This document shows positions 48,461-57,431 of a stretch of DNA of 64,000 bases, piece by piece. The notes under the pieces were generated by a model that worked only from the letters and a program-made list of their open reading frames with translations, did no database searches and was not told the origin of the DNA. Position numbers and translations under genes: made by a program. The first letter of the stretch is position 1. Every line of letters starts with the position of its first letter. The DNA comes from WHUA01 sp963711215 (GTDB lineage Bacteria; Pseudomonadota; Alphaproteobacteria; UBA8366). Where the stretch lies: positions 1-64,000 of the forward strand of contig CAVQDH010000005.1 of NCBI GenBank assembly GCA_963711215.1, given 5' to 3'.

Positions 48461-49384
48461 ATGGCAAGCCCCGCGGCAGCGAGCCGCCCCGACCTTTCGT
48501 CGCGGCAGCTGCAATGCGTCGTCTCGCTGGCGCGCTACGGCAGCTTCGTCGCCGCCGCGTCCGACCTCGGCCTGTCGCAGCCCGCCCTTACGCGCGCCAT
48601 CATGCGCATCGAAGAGACGCTCGGCGTCCGCCTGTTCACCCGCAGCACCCGGCGCGTCGCGCTGACCGCCGCCGGACGCGAATTCGTGCCGGTGGCCGAG
48701 CGCCTGATCGCCGATCTCGAGATCGGCATCCAGAACATGCGCGCGCTCGGCACGCGCCAGCGCGGCCGGCTGGTCATCGCATCCCTCATGTCGGTCGCCT
48801 ACGGGCTGCTGCCGGAGATCATCGCCGCCTATCGCGCGCGTTATCACGGCGTGGACCTGGAGCTGCGCGAAGGCGTGCTGAGCGCGGTCACCGAGGACGT
48901 GCGCAGCGGCGCCGCCGACTTCGGCATCGGCGACATCACCAACGCCTCGACCATCCCCGCGGCGATCGATGCGGAGCCGCTGGCGCAAGGCGGCTTCCAC
49001 GTCGTCCTGCGCCGCGGTCATCCGCTGGCGAAGAAGCGCGTGCTGCACATGGCGGACCTGCGCGGCGAGTCGATCATCGCTATGCCCTTCGGCGCCGGGA
49101 TGCGCCGTTCGATCGACGCGGCCGCGGCCGACGCCGGCATCGCCTTCGACCGCACCATCACGGTGAGCCAGTTCGCGACCATCTTCAAGCTGGTGCAGGC
49201 GGGCGTCGGTCTCTCGATCGTGCCGGACCTCGCGCTGGCGTCGGCGACCTATGACGGCCTGGTTTCGCGCGTCCTGGAGGAGCCGCGGCTGGGCCTCAGG
49301 CTCGGCCTGCTGCGCCTGCGCAACCGGCCGGTCTCGCCGGCGGCGGAAGGCTTCATCGAGCTGCTGCGCGCGCGTCTCGGCTGA
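48461..49384 (+). CDS. LysR-family regulator divergent from UGSC operon
   Basis: Regulator of 307 residues. Helix-turn-helix: LARYGSFVAAASDLGLSQPALTRAIMRIEETLGVRLF (about residues 24-60), then RSTRRVALTAAGREF. The co-inducer domain spans about 105-300. Divergent placement next to the UGSC partner gene is the classical arrangement for a regulator of a catabolic operon, so it probably senses the pathway substrate or an intermediate. It is convergent with the SGNH hydrolase gene (3 bp between stops). Confidence 0.88.
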   Translation: MASPAAASRPDLSSRQLQCVVSLARYGSFVAAASDLGLSQPALTRAIMRIEETLGVRLFTRSTRRVALTAAGREFVPVAERLIADLEIGIQNMRALGTRQRGRLVIASLMSVAYGLLPEIIAAYRARYHGVDLELREGVLSAVTEDVRSGAADFGIGDITNASTIPAAIDAEPLAQGGFHVVLRRGHPLAKKRVLHMADLRGESIIAMPFGAGMRRSIDAAAADAGIAFDRTITVSQFATIFKLVQAGVGLSIVPDLALASATYDGLVSRVLEEPRLGLRLGLLRLRNRPVSPAAEGFIELLRARLG

Positions 49385-49387
49385 CGC

Positions 49388-50537
49388 TCAGTCGAACAGC
49401 GCAAGGTCGATCGCGTCGCCCATCACGCAATAGCCGAGATCGCTCGGGTGCAGCCCATCGCCGCAATCGTAGATCGGCAGCATCTGCGTCGGACGCTCGG
49501 GGTCGCGCAGCGCCGCGTCGAAATCGACGACGCCGTCGAAGGCACCGCTGCTGCGGATCCAATCGTTGACCGCAACGCGATGCTCCTCGCGCACCGGGTT
49601 CCACGCGCCGGGCAGGTAGGTCTCGTTTCCGAACGGCGTCAGCGTGGCGCCGAACAGCTTGATCCCGCGTCCCTGCGCCCGCAGCGCCATCTGGGTGAGG
49701 CCGGCGATCATCTGGTCGGCGGTGACTTCCTCCTCGGGCTTGGCATGCCGGTTGCGCAGATCGTTGGTGCCGAGCATGACGATGGCGTGGCTCACGCCGG
49801 GCTGCGCCAGCACGTCGCGGTCGAACCGCCTGAGCCCGCTGTCGCCGCGCAGGTCGTGCAGGATGCGGTTGCCGCCGAGCCCCTGGTTCATCACGCCCAT
49901 CGGCCGGCCGCCCTTGCGCGCGATCAGCCGCCGGGCAAGCTGGTCCGGCCAGCGGCTGAACGTGTCGTGGGTCGAGATATTGGCGTCCGTCAGGGAATCG
50001 CCAAGCGTTACCACGCCGCCGGTCTCTTTCGACGCCAGCACGTCGACGCCGCTGACGAAGAACCATTCGTCGGTGATCTTGCCGACCGGCATGGTGTCTT
50101 CCGCAGCGAAATCGCCCGGCGGCGAGAGGTAGTTGGTCTGCCGCGCATAGCGCCCGGTGATCTGGAAAGCGGCCGGGATCTCGCCGGGCAGATAGAGCGA
50201 GACCGCGAGATCGGCGAGCGGCGCCACGTCGAGCTTGACGGAATCGCTGATCGCGAGCGCGCCCGCCGCGACGGTGATCGCAGTTGGCGCCGCCGAAGGT
50301 GAGCGTGCGCGCCGATCCCGGCACGATCGCCGGCCCCTTGTCCCGGATCCCGATGGACGCCGCGCCGATCGTGAGATTGCCGCGGCCGTAGGCATTCGAC
50401 ACCCGCACGCGCAATGTATCGCCGCCGATGCTGATGCGCGGGTTCATCCGCAGCGTCTGATTGTTGAGGCTTACCCCGGCCTCGCTCGGCGCCGGCGCGG
50501 CAGCCCATGTACCGACCCAATGCCTGTCCTTGTCCAT
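49388..50537 (-). CDS. SGNH/GDSL-family hydrolase, single frameshift
   Basis: Esterase-like protein of about 382 residues after repair. An N-terminal beta-rich domain begins WVGTWAAAPAPSE, typical of SGNH proteins of the TesA-like, ramnogalacturonan esterase-like group. Catalytic blocks: GDSLTDAN (Ser), NQGLGGNR (Gly/Asn region), GTNDLR (Asn) and DGLHPSDLG (Asp-His). The frame breaks at about 50286-50288 (TFGGA then TAITVAAG); one extra C explains it. Start ATG 50537 follows GGAGGAG. Substrate not assignable; nearness to the hydrolase operon may be coincidental. Confidence 0.84.
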
Positions 50538-50703
50538 CGGCTGTCTCCTCCTGTCAGGGCGCGACTTTGTTTATTGATAACGGCCGAGCGCACCTTCGGC
50601 ACGAGTCCGCTTCGTCCGTAAGGCCCAATATTCTAGGGCGACGGGCGCAATCGCCACAATCGCGGCGGCCGCGCGTGCTCGGCGTGACGATGAAGGACGC
50701 CGC

Positions 50704-51264
50704 TCAGGCGCCGCGGCGCGGCGGCAGGTTGACGGTCTGGTCGACCTGCCCTTCCGGCTCGATCTCGACCTCGAGGTTTTCCAGGAAGCGGCTCACCATC
50801 ATATAGAAGCCGATGGTCAGCAGAAGCTCGGCGATCTCGCGGTGCGACAGATGCTGCGCGACCGCTTCGTAGGCGGCATCGCTCGCCTTCACGTCGCGCA
50901 CCACTTCATCGGTGAAGCGCAGGACGGCGCGCTCGAGCGGGGAGAACACCGCCGCGTCGGGACCTTGCTTCGTCGCCGCGATCTTTTCAGCGGACACGCC
51001 GACATGGCGCGCCACGACGAGATGCTGATGGATCTCGTAGGTCGCGTCGGACAGGTAGCCGACCCGGAGGATCACCAGCTCGCGCAGGACCGGGTCGAGC
51101 TCGGCCTTGAACAGCAGGGCGTTGCCCAGCTTCATGAAGCCGTAGAGCGAGGTCTCGGCATGCGGCAGCATACGGTAGATGTTGAGCATCGGCCGGATGC
51201 GGCCGACGAAGCTCTTCACGTCGTCGGGCAGGGCGTCGAGGTCGGGGTACGGGATGCGCGCCAT
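50704..51264 (-). CDS. Carboxymuconolactone decarboxylase-like protein, no CxxC
   Basis: All-helical protein of about 186 residues of the AhpD/CMD superfamily. The core ELDPVLRELVILRVGYLSDATYEIHQH (about 58-84) matches the family helix pair, with His in HQH, but the Cys-x-x-Cys of AhpD-type peroxidase partners is absent, so it is probably an isomerase/decarboxylase-like or structural member rather than a thiol reductant. I start at ATG 51264; the long frame would run into the tRNA-Sec gene 32 bp upstream. It may be transcribed with selAB and tRNA-Sec. Confidence 0.8.
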   Translation of the reverse strand: MARIPYPDLDALPDDVKSFVGRIRPMLNIYRMLPHAETSLYGFMKLGNALLFKAELDPVLRELVILRVGYLSDATYEIHQHLVVARHVGVSAEKIAATKQGPDAAVFSPLERAVLRFTDEVVRDVKASDAAYEAVAQHLSHREIAELLLTIGFYMMVSRFLENLEVEIEPEGQVDQTVNLPPRRGA

Positions 51265-51296
51265 GGCTCGGGGTCCGGTGTCAGAAATCGGAAGAT

Positions 51297-51391
51297 TGGC
51301 GGAAGAGTGTGGGAGTCGAACCCACAAGGAACGTCATACGCCCCTCAACGGTTTTGAAGACCGAGCCGGAGACCGCCCCGGTTACTCCTCC
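51297..51391 (-). tRNA. selC: tRNA-Sec (UCA anticodon)
   Basis: A 95-nt tRNA on the minus strand with the long form expected for selenocysteine tRNA. The acceptor stem is 8 bp: GGAGGAGT pairs with ACTCTTCC (one G-T), followed by G and an encoded CCA. The anticodon loop CTTCAAA carries TCA (51357-51355) on a GGT / ACC stem, the variable arm GTTGAGGGGCGTATGACGTTCC-type region is long, and GTGGGTTCGACTCCCAC forms the T arm. It reads UGA and, once charged with Ser and converted by SelA, is delivered by SelB. It lies 70 bp after the selB stop on the same strand. Confidence 0.95.
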
Positions 51392-51460
51392 GGGATCGAT
51401 CCTAGGGAAGCCCTCTCGCGCGTCAAGTACGCCCGCGAAAGGGCGGATTTCAGCGGCGTG

Positions 51461-53398
51461 CTACTCGACCTTTTCGACCAGATCGAACACCTGGGCAGCC
51501 GGTCGGTGAATGCGCCGCGCGTCCCCTTCCCGCTTCGTCAGGCCGAGCCCGTCGAAGAATTCCAGCACCTGGATGGCGACATTGCGCCCGATGCCCGAGG
51601 CGTCGCGGAAGGCGCGCGCGTCGAACAGGCCGTCAGGCGATTTCCGGGCCACCAACTCCGCCACATGCGCCAGCCGGCGCAGGGTCTCGGTCAGGTAATA
51701 CCGGTTGTCGGCCACCCGGTGCACCATGCGCATCCGCGTCACGCGGGCGAAGAACTGTTCGAGCACGCGAAGATCGACGTCCAGCTCTTCGGCGATCTCG
51801 CGAATCCGCGGCGGGCGCATGTCGTCGACATCGAGCAGCGCCGCCACCCGCTCCCAAAGCGCGGCATCCGCCGCGACAAGCGCGGGACGATGGCCCGTCA
51901 GCGAGACGCCGCCGCCATCCCGCACGACCTTCTTCTCGCGCAGCAGGTCGAGGATGACGGCCGACATCACGTCCGGCGAGACCCGTTGCGGCAGCATCCG
52001 CCGGAGCCGTTCCTCGCCGGGGCCCGGCTGGTCCGGCCGCAGGTCATGCCACCGCCGCAGCGCTTCCAATACCGCCTCGCCGGTCGCCTGCCAGTATCCG
52101 GGAGAAATGCCGGTCGGATCGTCCGGCTTGCCGACGCGCACCATGGGGGCGCCGCGCCAGAGCGCCTCCGTTTGCGCGTTGTCGAGATTCCAGGCCAGCG
52201 CGAGCCGGTTGAGCGGGATGCCCGCCGGGGACAGGTCGAGGACGGCGGCGAGACGATCTTCCGCCGGCTCGCGCTCCAACGCGTGCAGCATGGCCAGGCG
52301 CTTCTGCGTGCGCCGGCCTTGCCGCGGCGAGAACGGATCGATCACGGCGCCGCCGCCGATCGTGCGCTGCGCCGACTGATCGCGCAGGATCAGGCGGTCG
52401 CCGCGGACCGCGCCGATCGGCCGGTCGAGCACGAGCTGGACGAGGCCGGCCGCGCCCGGCGCGATCAAGGCCTCTTCGAGCACGGCGACGCGCCCCGTGA
52501 CGTCGGACGCGCCCAGATGGACATGCACCGGCGACCAGTGCCGCAGCGGGCGGTCTTCCGATGCGAGAAGCCGGACCCGGGCATCGATCAGCCGCGTCGG
52601 CGCATGCGCTGCCGGCGCGACGAGCCAATCGCCGCGGTGCACCAGCTCCTTGCTCAGGCCGCTGCCCGTGATGTTGATGGCGCAGCGCTCGCCGGCCGCG
52701 CCGGCCTGCGCCTGCTGGTTCTGGGCGTGGATCGCGCGCACGCGGACCGGCAGCCCTTGCGGCGACAGGGTCAGCCGGTCGCCGACCGCGACGGCGCCCG
52801 AGAACACGGTCCCGGTGACGACGACGCCGGCGCCCGTCAGGGTAAAGCAGCGGTCGATCGCAAGGCGGAATTGTCCGGCCCGGGTTCGCGCGGCAAGCGT
52901 CGCCGCCGCCTGCGCCAGATGCTCCCGAAGCGCCGGGACGCCTTCCTGCGTCACAGCCGAGACGGGAAACACGGGCATTCCGGCCAACCCGGTCTCCGAC
53001 ACCAAGGCGTCGATCTGGCGGCTCACCTCGGCGACGCGCTCGGGCGGCACGCGATCGGTCTTGGTCAGCGCAACCGCGCCGGTCTTCACCGCCAGCAGAT
53101 CGAGAATGGCGAGATGCTCCTGCGTCTGCGGCATCGGCCCGTCATCCGCTGCCACGACGAGCAGCGCGAAATCGATCCCCGTGACGCCGGCCAGCATGTT
53201 GCGGACAAAGCGTTCGTGGCCCGGCACGTCGATGAACCCGACCCGCGTCCCTTCCGACAGGTTGTCATAGGCGAAACCGAGGTCGATCGAGACGCCGCGC
53301 TGCTTCTCTTCGGGCAGGCGATCGGTGTCGACGCCGGTCAAGGCCTTCACCAGAAGGGTCTTGCCATGGTCGATGTGGCCTGCGGTCGCGATGATCAC
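51461..53398 (-). CDS. selB: Selenocysteine-specific elongation factor SelB
   Basis: GTPase of 645 residues that binds Sec-tRNA and the SECIS hairpin to decode UGA. G1 reads GHIDHGKT (residues 7-14), G3 DVPGHE (about 57-62) and G4 TKTD (about 110-113); EF-Tu-like domains II-III follow and the C-terminal 200 residues form the winged-helix repeats that bind SECIS RNA, ending RRIHRPAAQVFDLVEKVE. Start is GTG at 53398, 9 bp after the selA stop. Its presence directly supports Sec decoding of the UGSC gene. Confidence 0.95.
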   Translation of the reverse strand: MIIATAGHIDHGKTLLVKALTGVDTDRLPEEKQRGVSIDLGFAYDNLSEGTRVGFIDVPGHERFVRNMLAGVTGIDFALLVVAADDGPMPQTQEHLAILDLLAVKTGAVALTKTDRVPPERVAEVSRQIDALVSETGLAGMPVFPVSAVTQEGVPALREHLAQAAATLAARTRAGQFRLAIDRCFTLTGAGVVVTGTVFSGAVAVGDRLTLSPQGLPVRVRAIHAQNQQAQAGAAGERCAINITGSGLSKELVHRGDWLVAPAAHAPTRLIDARVRLLASEDRPLRHWSPVHVHLGASDVTGRVAVLEEALIAPGAAGLVQLVLDRPIGAVRGDRLILRDQSAQRTIGGGAVIDPFSPRQGRRTQKRLAMLHALEREPAEDRLAAVLDLSPAGIPLNRLALAWNLDNAQTEALWRGAPMVRVGKPDDPTGISPGYWQATGEAVLEALRRWHDLRPDQPGPGEERLRRMLPQRVSPDVMSAVILDLLREKKVVRDGGGVSLTGHRPALVAADAALWERVAALLDVDDMRPPRIREIAEELDVDLRVLEQFFARVTRMRMVHRVADNRYYLTETLRRLAHVAELVARKSPDGLFDARAFRDASGIGRNVAIQVLEFFDGLGLTKREGDARRIHRPAAQVFDLVEKVE

Positions 53399-53407
53399 CG
53401 ACCGGCC

Positions 53408-54823
53408 TCAGGACAGGTCGAGATGGGAGAGCTGCCCGAGGAAAGCGGCCTCGTCTTCCAGGCACCGCAGATCGAGCAAGAACGCGTCATTCTGAATCCG
53501 CCCGATGACCGGCACGGGCAGCGCCCGGAACGCCGCGGCGAGGCGGTTGAGCGCCTTGCCATGGCCGCGTCCTTCCAACGTCGGCCGGAGCCGCAAGGCG
53601 ACGCTCGGCAGCAGATCGACCGGCAGCGCCCCGCTGCCGATCTGGCTTCGGCAATCCTCGGTGTCGACGGTCACGGCATCGCCGAGACGTTGGGCGACCT
53701 GCGGCTGCAGCCGGGCGGCAAGCGCCGCGATCTCGTCCAGCGGACGGCTCAGCAGGCGAAGCGTCGGCAGCCGCTCGGCCAGGCGCTCCTTGTCGAGATA
53801 AAGCGCGAGGACGGCGGTCAAGGCGGCGATCGTCATCTTGTCCAGGCGCAATGCCCGCTTCAGCGGATTGCGGCGGAGCTTGGCGATCAGGTCGCGGCGC
53901 CCAACGATGATACCGGCCTGCGGCCCGCCGAGCAGCTTGTCGCCGCTGAAGGTCACCAGATCCGCGCCGGCGGCGATCGCCTCGGCCGGCGTCTCCTCAT
54001 GGGGCAGGCCATAGGCGGCAAGATCGACCAGGGTGCCGCTGCCGAGGTCCACGACGTAGGGCAGGGCGTTCCGTTGCGCCAGGGCGGCGAGGTCCTTCTC
54101 GGGAACGCTCGCGGTGAAGCCCTGCACCGCGTAGTTGCTGGTATGGACGCTCATCAGCATCGCCGTGCGCGGGCCGATCGCCGCCTCGAAATCCTTAAGA
54201 TGCGTACGGTTGGTCGTCCCCACTTCGCGGAGCTTGCAGCCGGCGCGCGCCATGATGTCGGGCATCCGGAAGGCGCCGCCGATCTCGATCAGCTCGCCGC
54301 GGGATACCGGCACTTCCTTGCGCAGGGCCAGGGTGTTGAGCACCAGCAGCACGGCCGCCGCATTATTGTTGACCACGGTTGCGGCCTCGGCGCCGGTCAG
54401 CTTGCACAGCAGCGCGTCGATATGGCTGTCGCGGTCGCCGCGTGCGCCCTTCTCCAGGTCGAATTCCAGGTTGCTCGCGCCCTGCGATACGGCGGCGACG
54501 GCTTCGATCGCTTCCCGCGGCAAGGCGGCGCGGCCGAGATTGGTATGCAGAACCGTGCCGGTGAGATTGAAGACCGGAACGAGGGGCGGCCGCATCTGCC
54601 GCGCCACCCGGCTGACGACAGCCTGCACGATCGCGTCGTCCGTGGGCTCGACCACGTCCCCACCACGTGCCGCCGATTCACGCAGCGCCGACAGCACGTC
54701 CCGGGTGACATCCGTCACCAGGGCGCGTCCGTATTGCGCCTCCAGCCCCGCCACGGCCGGAAGCCGGAGAATCCGGTCGACGGAGGGAAGCATGAACCGC
54801 TTAGACGCGTTCACCGTGGACAT
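53408..54823 (-). CDS. selA: L-seryl-tRNA(Sec) selenium transferase SelA
   Basis: PLP enzyme of 471 residues that converts Ser-tRNA-Sec to Sec-tRNA-Sec with selenophosphate. The N-terminal tRNA-binding part includes LPSVDRILRLPAV (about 12-24); the catalytic part has FNLTGTVLHTNLGRA (about 85-99), NNNAAAVLLVL and the PLP lysine in SGDKLLGGPQAG (K296). Start ATG 54823 follows GAGG. It is the first gene of selA-selB-selC. The selenophosphate synthetase gene selD is not in the window and must be elsewhere. Confidence 0.95.
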   Translation of the reverse strand: MSTVNASKRFMLPSVDRILRLPAVAGLEAQYGRALVTDVTRDVLSALRESAARGGDVVEPTDDAIVQAVVSRVARQMRPPLVPVFNLTGTVLHTNLGRAALPREAIEAVAAVSQGASNLEFDLEKGARGDRDSHIDALLCKLTGAEAATVVNNNAAAVLLVLNTLALRKEVPVSRGELIEIGGAFRMPDIMARAGCKLREVGTTNRTHLKDFEAAIGPRTAMLMSVHTSNYAVQGFTASVPEKDLAALAQRNALPYVVDLGSGTLVDLAAYGLPHEETPAEAIAAGADLVTFSGDKLLGGPQAGIIVGRRDLIAKLRRNPLKRALRLDKMTIAALTAVLALYLDKERLAERLPTLRLLSRPLDEIAALAARLQPQVAQRLGDAVTVDTEDCRSQIGSGALPVDLLPSVALRLRPTLEGRGHGKALNRLAAAFRALPVPVIGRIQNDAFLLDLRCLEDEAAFLGQLSHLDLS

Positions 54824-55899
54824 GGCGCCTCAAAGGAAACCCGGAATGAGGGTGGTTCAAAAGGGTAGGTCGCACCCCTTCCAGCGTCAACTTTAGCGCC
54901 GCGGACCGAGGGCTTCTTGCCGAATCTAGGTTGATCGGCGTTAACCAAATCTTCGCAACTATTCATTAAATTCTCGGTAGCAGCAAGGAATGCCGATGTG
55001 CTGCTGATCGATTTTAGGAAGGGTCTCAAAGGCACAGGGGTGCAGGGCTCCCAGCGGCGATGGTGTATGGCAATCGACCCACACCGCCAGCCGACGTTCC
55101 CGCGCCCAAGCCGACCGACACGGTGCAAGCCAAAGACGTTCTCCCTCATGCAAACTGACGGCGGTTCCCGCGATAAACGGAACCGCCGTCTTCTTGTCGG
55201 CTATATCGTATCGGCCCCATCCCACGCCGGCCGGCGCCCGCTACCCTAGCAACGGCGCGCCCGCAATCGAACTCGTTGCCATCCTCGATGGGCGGCCCGA
55301 AGTCCATGGCACGGCTCGCTGAACCATGTTCTGCCTAAGTTTTGCGACTATGAGCAATTCGTCGCCATCCCCAATCGCTCGAAAAATAGTCAATTGACTA
55401 ATTACTAGTCTTGCAAATTTTCGGTTGTGTTTTTCCAGCAACATTTTGAAATGAAAACCGTAAAGCCGGTTTAAATCCTTTGACCGCGAATACGTCACAG
55501 GTGAATCTCGTCACAGAAATCATCCTGAATTCATGGGTGATGCAAACTCAACTTTCGGCCGGGACTCAATTCTCTGAACGCAATACTAGGCCACGAAAGC
55601 CTGCAAATCAGAATTGCTTGGCATATTTGGTCACTCCGCGACGAGAAACGCGACCCCAAGGAGCGGCGCCGGTACGAAAGAGCGGTTTTGCGGAGCCTGA
55701 GACGGGCGGGAACGCGTCAATCATCGGTTCACTGGAGGTCAGACAGCCCAGCATTTGGGCAAGCATCAAAGGCGCGTCGTTTTCCCGAGTATAAAAACGA
55801 CGGTGCTTCAAAACCTTACAGATCCCGATGATGGCATGTGTCTTGCACTTCAAGGATGGGTTTCGCGACGCGATACGAACAGAGGGAAGGACTAAAAAT
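54824..55899. other. 1.1 kb non-coding stretch with one strong hairpin
   Basis: No ORF here looks like a known protein; the candidates are short, lack ribosome sites and are rich in basic or Trp/Cys residues. The part 55300-55600 is lower in GC than the genes around it. It holds the selA leader at the left, a terminator-like hairpin at 55157-55190 and the promoter region of the TorF-type porin at the right, with AGGGAAGG before its ATG. A small RNA ending at the hairpin is possible. Confidence 0.5.
55157..55190 (+). terminator. 12-bp stem hairpin followed by TTCTTGT
   Basis: GACGGCGGTTCC pairs perfectly with GGAACCGCCGTC around a 10-nt loop, and TTCTTGT follows on the plus strand. It has the shape of an intrinsic terminator for a plus-strand transcript, yet no plus-strand gene precedes it, so it may end a small RNA or block antisense transcription into selA. 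Confidence 0.6.
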
Positions 55900-56661
55900 A
55901 TGCGCAAATGGTTGCTTGCCTGCTTCACCGCGTGTCTCGCGGTGGTAGCGACAAACGCGCTGGCCGCGGACGACAAGGACGCGGTGGACAAATTTTTCGA
56001 CCAACTGGGGACTTTTTCCGGCAGCGTAGCCGGTACCACCGACTATACCTTCCGCGGAATCTCGCAGACCAGTCAGGGAGCGGCCGTTCAGGGCTCGTTC
56101 GGCTGGTCCAAGGATTTCGACGTGGGCAAACAGAAGGTCGGAGCTTATGCCAGCGCATGGGGATCCAACCTTAATTTCAAGGACGGTGATCAGGCCGACC
56201 TTGAAATCGACTATTCCGGCGGTCTCACGACCACGGTTGCGGGCGTGAAGCTCGACGCTTTCGCCGTCGGCTACACCTATCCGGATGCGCGGAAGTCGCT
56301 GAACTACGACTATGTCGAAGCGGCCTTCGGCGCCGGCTATGATTTCGGCGTTGCCAATGTGACCGGTCAGTTCTACTGGTCGCCTGATTTCTTCGGCGGT
56401 ATCGGCGACGCCTATTACATGAACGGCACTGTCGGCGTGCCGCTGCCCTTCAAACTGACGGCGGCAGCGCATGTCGGCTACAGCGTCTTCACCTCAAACG
56501 CAGCAACCGACTATGCGGACTGGTCGCTCTCGCTGACCCGGAACATTCTCGGCTTCGATCTGAGCATCGCTTATGTCGACACGGATCTGAGCACGACGAA
56601 TTGCGCCGGCACCCACAACTGCGACGCACGCGGCGTGTTTACGATCGCCAAGTCGTTCTGA
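55900..56661 (+). CDS. TorF-family putative outer membrane beta-barrel protein
   Basis: Outer membrane protein of 253 residues of the Gcw_chp/TorF family. The signal peptide ends at ALAADD (about residue 21-23). The mature part begins FSGSVAGTTDYTFRGISQTSQGAAVQGSF, the family signature, and continues as alternating beta strands rich in Gly, Tyr and Asp (YSGGLTTTVAG, DAFAVGYTYP) to a terminal Phe, the usual barrel-insertion signal. Role unknown; homologues are often abundant porin-like proteins. ATG 55900 follows AGGGAAGG; the longer frame adds 24 residues without a signal. Confidence 0.87.
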   Translation: MRKWLLACFTACLAVVATNALAADDKDAVDKFFDQLGTFSGSVAGTTDYTFRGISQTSQGAAVQGSFGWSKDFDVGKQKVGAYASAWGSNLNFKDGDQADLEIDYSGGLTTTVAGVKLDAFAVGYTYPDARKSLNYDYVEAAFGAGYDFGVANVTGQFYWSPDFFGGIGDAYYMNGTVGVPLPFKLTAAAHVGYSVFTSNAATDYADWSLSLTRNILGFDLSIAYVDTDLSTTNCAGTHNCDARGVFTIAKSF

Positions 56662-56681
56662 TACTACGCGACCCCAAGGGC

Positions 56682-56700
56682 GAACCCGCTTCGGCGGGTC
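56682..56700. terminator. UUCG hairpin between porin and fumarase genes
   Basis: ACCCGC-TTCG-GCGGGT forms a 6-bp stem with a very stable UUCG loop 22 bp after the porin stop. No long U-run follows on either strand, so it may act as a weak or Rho-assisted terminator for both convergent units. Confidence 0.5.
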
Positions 56701-56738
56701 CCCGCCGAACCAAACCTACGTAATCTCCACGATTATGG

Positions 56739-57431
56739 TCAGACCACCTCGTCCTTGCGCGAGGTGGTCTCTCCATATCGCTTCAGCGCCGGCTCCTTGA
56801 GCCCGCGGAAAGCTTCCGCCACCTGTGCGCTGGTCTTGCGGTTCTCCCGCTCGAACAAGCTGTTGCCCTGAAGGTCGCTCTCGACCAGGAAAGGGCCGAA
56901 ATTCTCGACTTCGAGGACCCAGATCGCCTGCGCGATGCCGAGCTCTTTCAGCCACAACACGTCGCGGATCCGCGTGATCCCACGGCCGAGCAGCGCGCCC
57001 GTGCCATAGCCGACCGTGGTCAGGTAGACAGCCTTGTTGGGCACGAAATACTTGCGGTAGTCCGCCTCCGACATGCCGCCCTTGCCCATGATGATCTTGA
57101 CGCCGGACAGCTTGAACCACTCGGTCAGGTATTTCGCGAAGCGAAAGCTCGCCGTCGCCGTCACGGCGCCGACGGTGAAGCTGCCGTCATCGTTCGCCGA
57201 TGCGGCCGGCGAGCAATGGAAGGTCACATTCGTGAGCGTACGGAGATCGACCGGCGGCTTGATCCCCTCCCCGATCGCTCGATGGTACACGCCTTCGCGG
57301 CCGGTATAGACAACGCCGTCGAGATAGACGACGTCGCCCAGCCGAAGCCCCGCCAGGTCCTCGTCCGTAACCGGTGTCTTGAGGCGAACTTTCCTCAGCC
57401 CGCCGCTCTGGCCGTTTCCGTCGCTGACCAT
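56739..57431 (-). CDS. Class I fumarase/tartrate dehydratase, beta subunit
   Basis: C-terminal-type subunit of a heterodimeric Fe-S hydro-lyase, about 230 residues. It shows LRLGDVVYLDGVVYTGREGVYHR (about 28-50), then ATASFRFAKYLTEWF and IIMGKGGMS, all typical of TtdB/FumB-like subunits. With the alpha subunit it would hydrate fumarate to malate or dehydrate tartrate. The ATG at 57431 lies inside the alpha gene (overlap 37 bp). It is the last gene of the succinate dehydrogenase-like operon. Confidence 0.87.
   Translation of the reverse strand: MVSDGNGQSGGLRKVRLKTPVTDEDLAGLRLGDVVYLDGVVYTGREGVYHRAIGEGIKPPVDLRTLTNVTFHCSPAASANDDGSFTVGAVTATASFRFAKYLTEWFKLSGVKIIMGKGGMSEADYRKYFVPNKAVYLTTVGYGTGALLGRGITRIRDVLWLKELGIAQAIWVLEVENFGPFLVESDLQGNSLFERENRKTSAQVAEAFRGLKEPALKRYGETTSRKDEVV

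Noticed and set aside
46715..49384. An 889-residue plus-strand frame ending in a LysR protein
   Set aside because: Only the part from 48461 matches a family; the rest is antisense to the UGSC and partner genes.
50704..51264. CMD/AhpD-like protein as another selenoprotein (AhpD-like Sec forms exist)
   Set aside because: There is no in-frame TGA and no CxxC-equivalent position; the core reads DATYEIHQH.
51179..54868. A 1229-residue plus-strand frame across selA and selB
   Set aside because: Shadow of the GC-rich minus-strand genes; Arg/His-rich, no domain, and selA, selB and tRNA-Sec are unmistakable on the other strand.
55541..55829. An open plus-strand frame reading NAILGHESLQIRIAWHIWSL, faintly like a tyrosine recombinase or transposase fragment
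   Set aside because: No start codon, no RHxxR or catalytic Tyr, and the composition is only that of a long basic frame. Not enough to call a mobile element relic.
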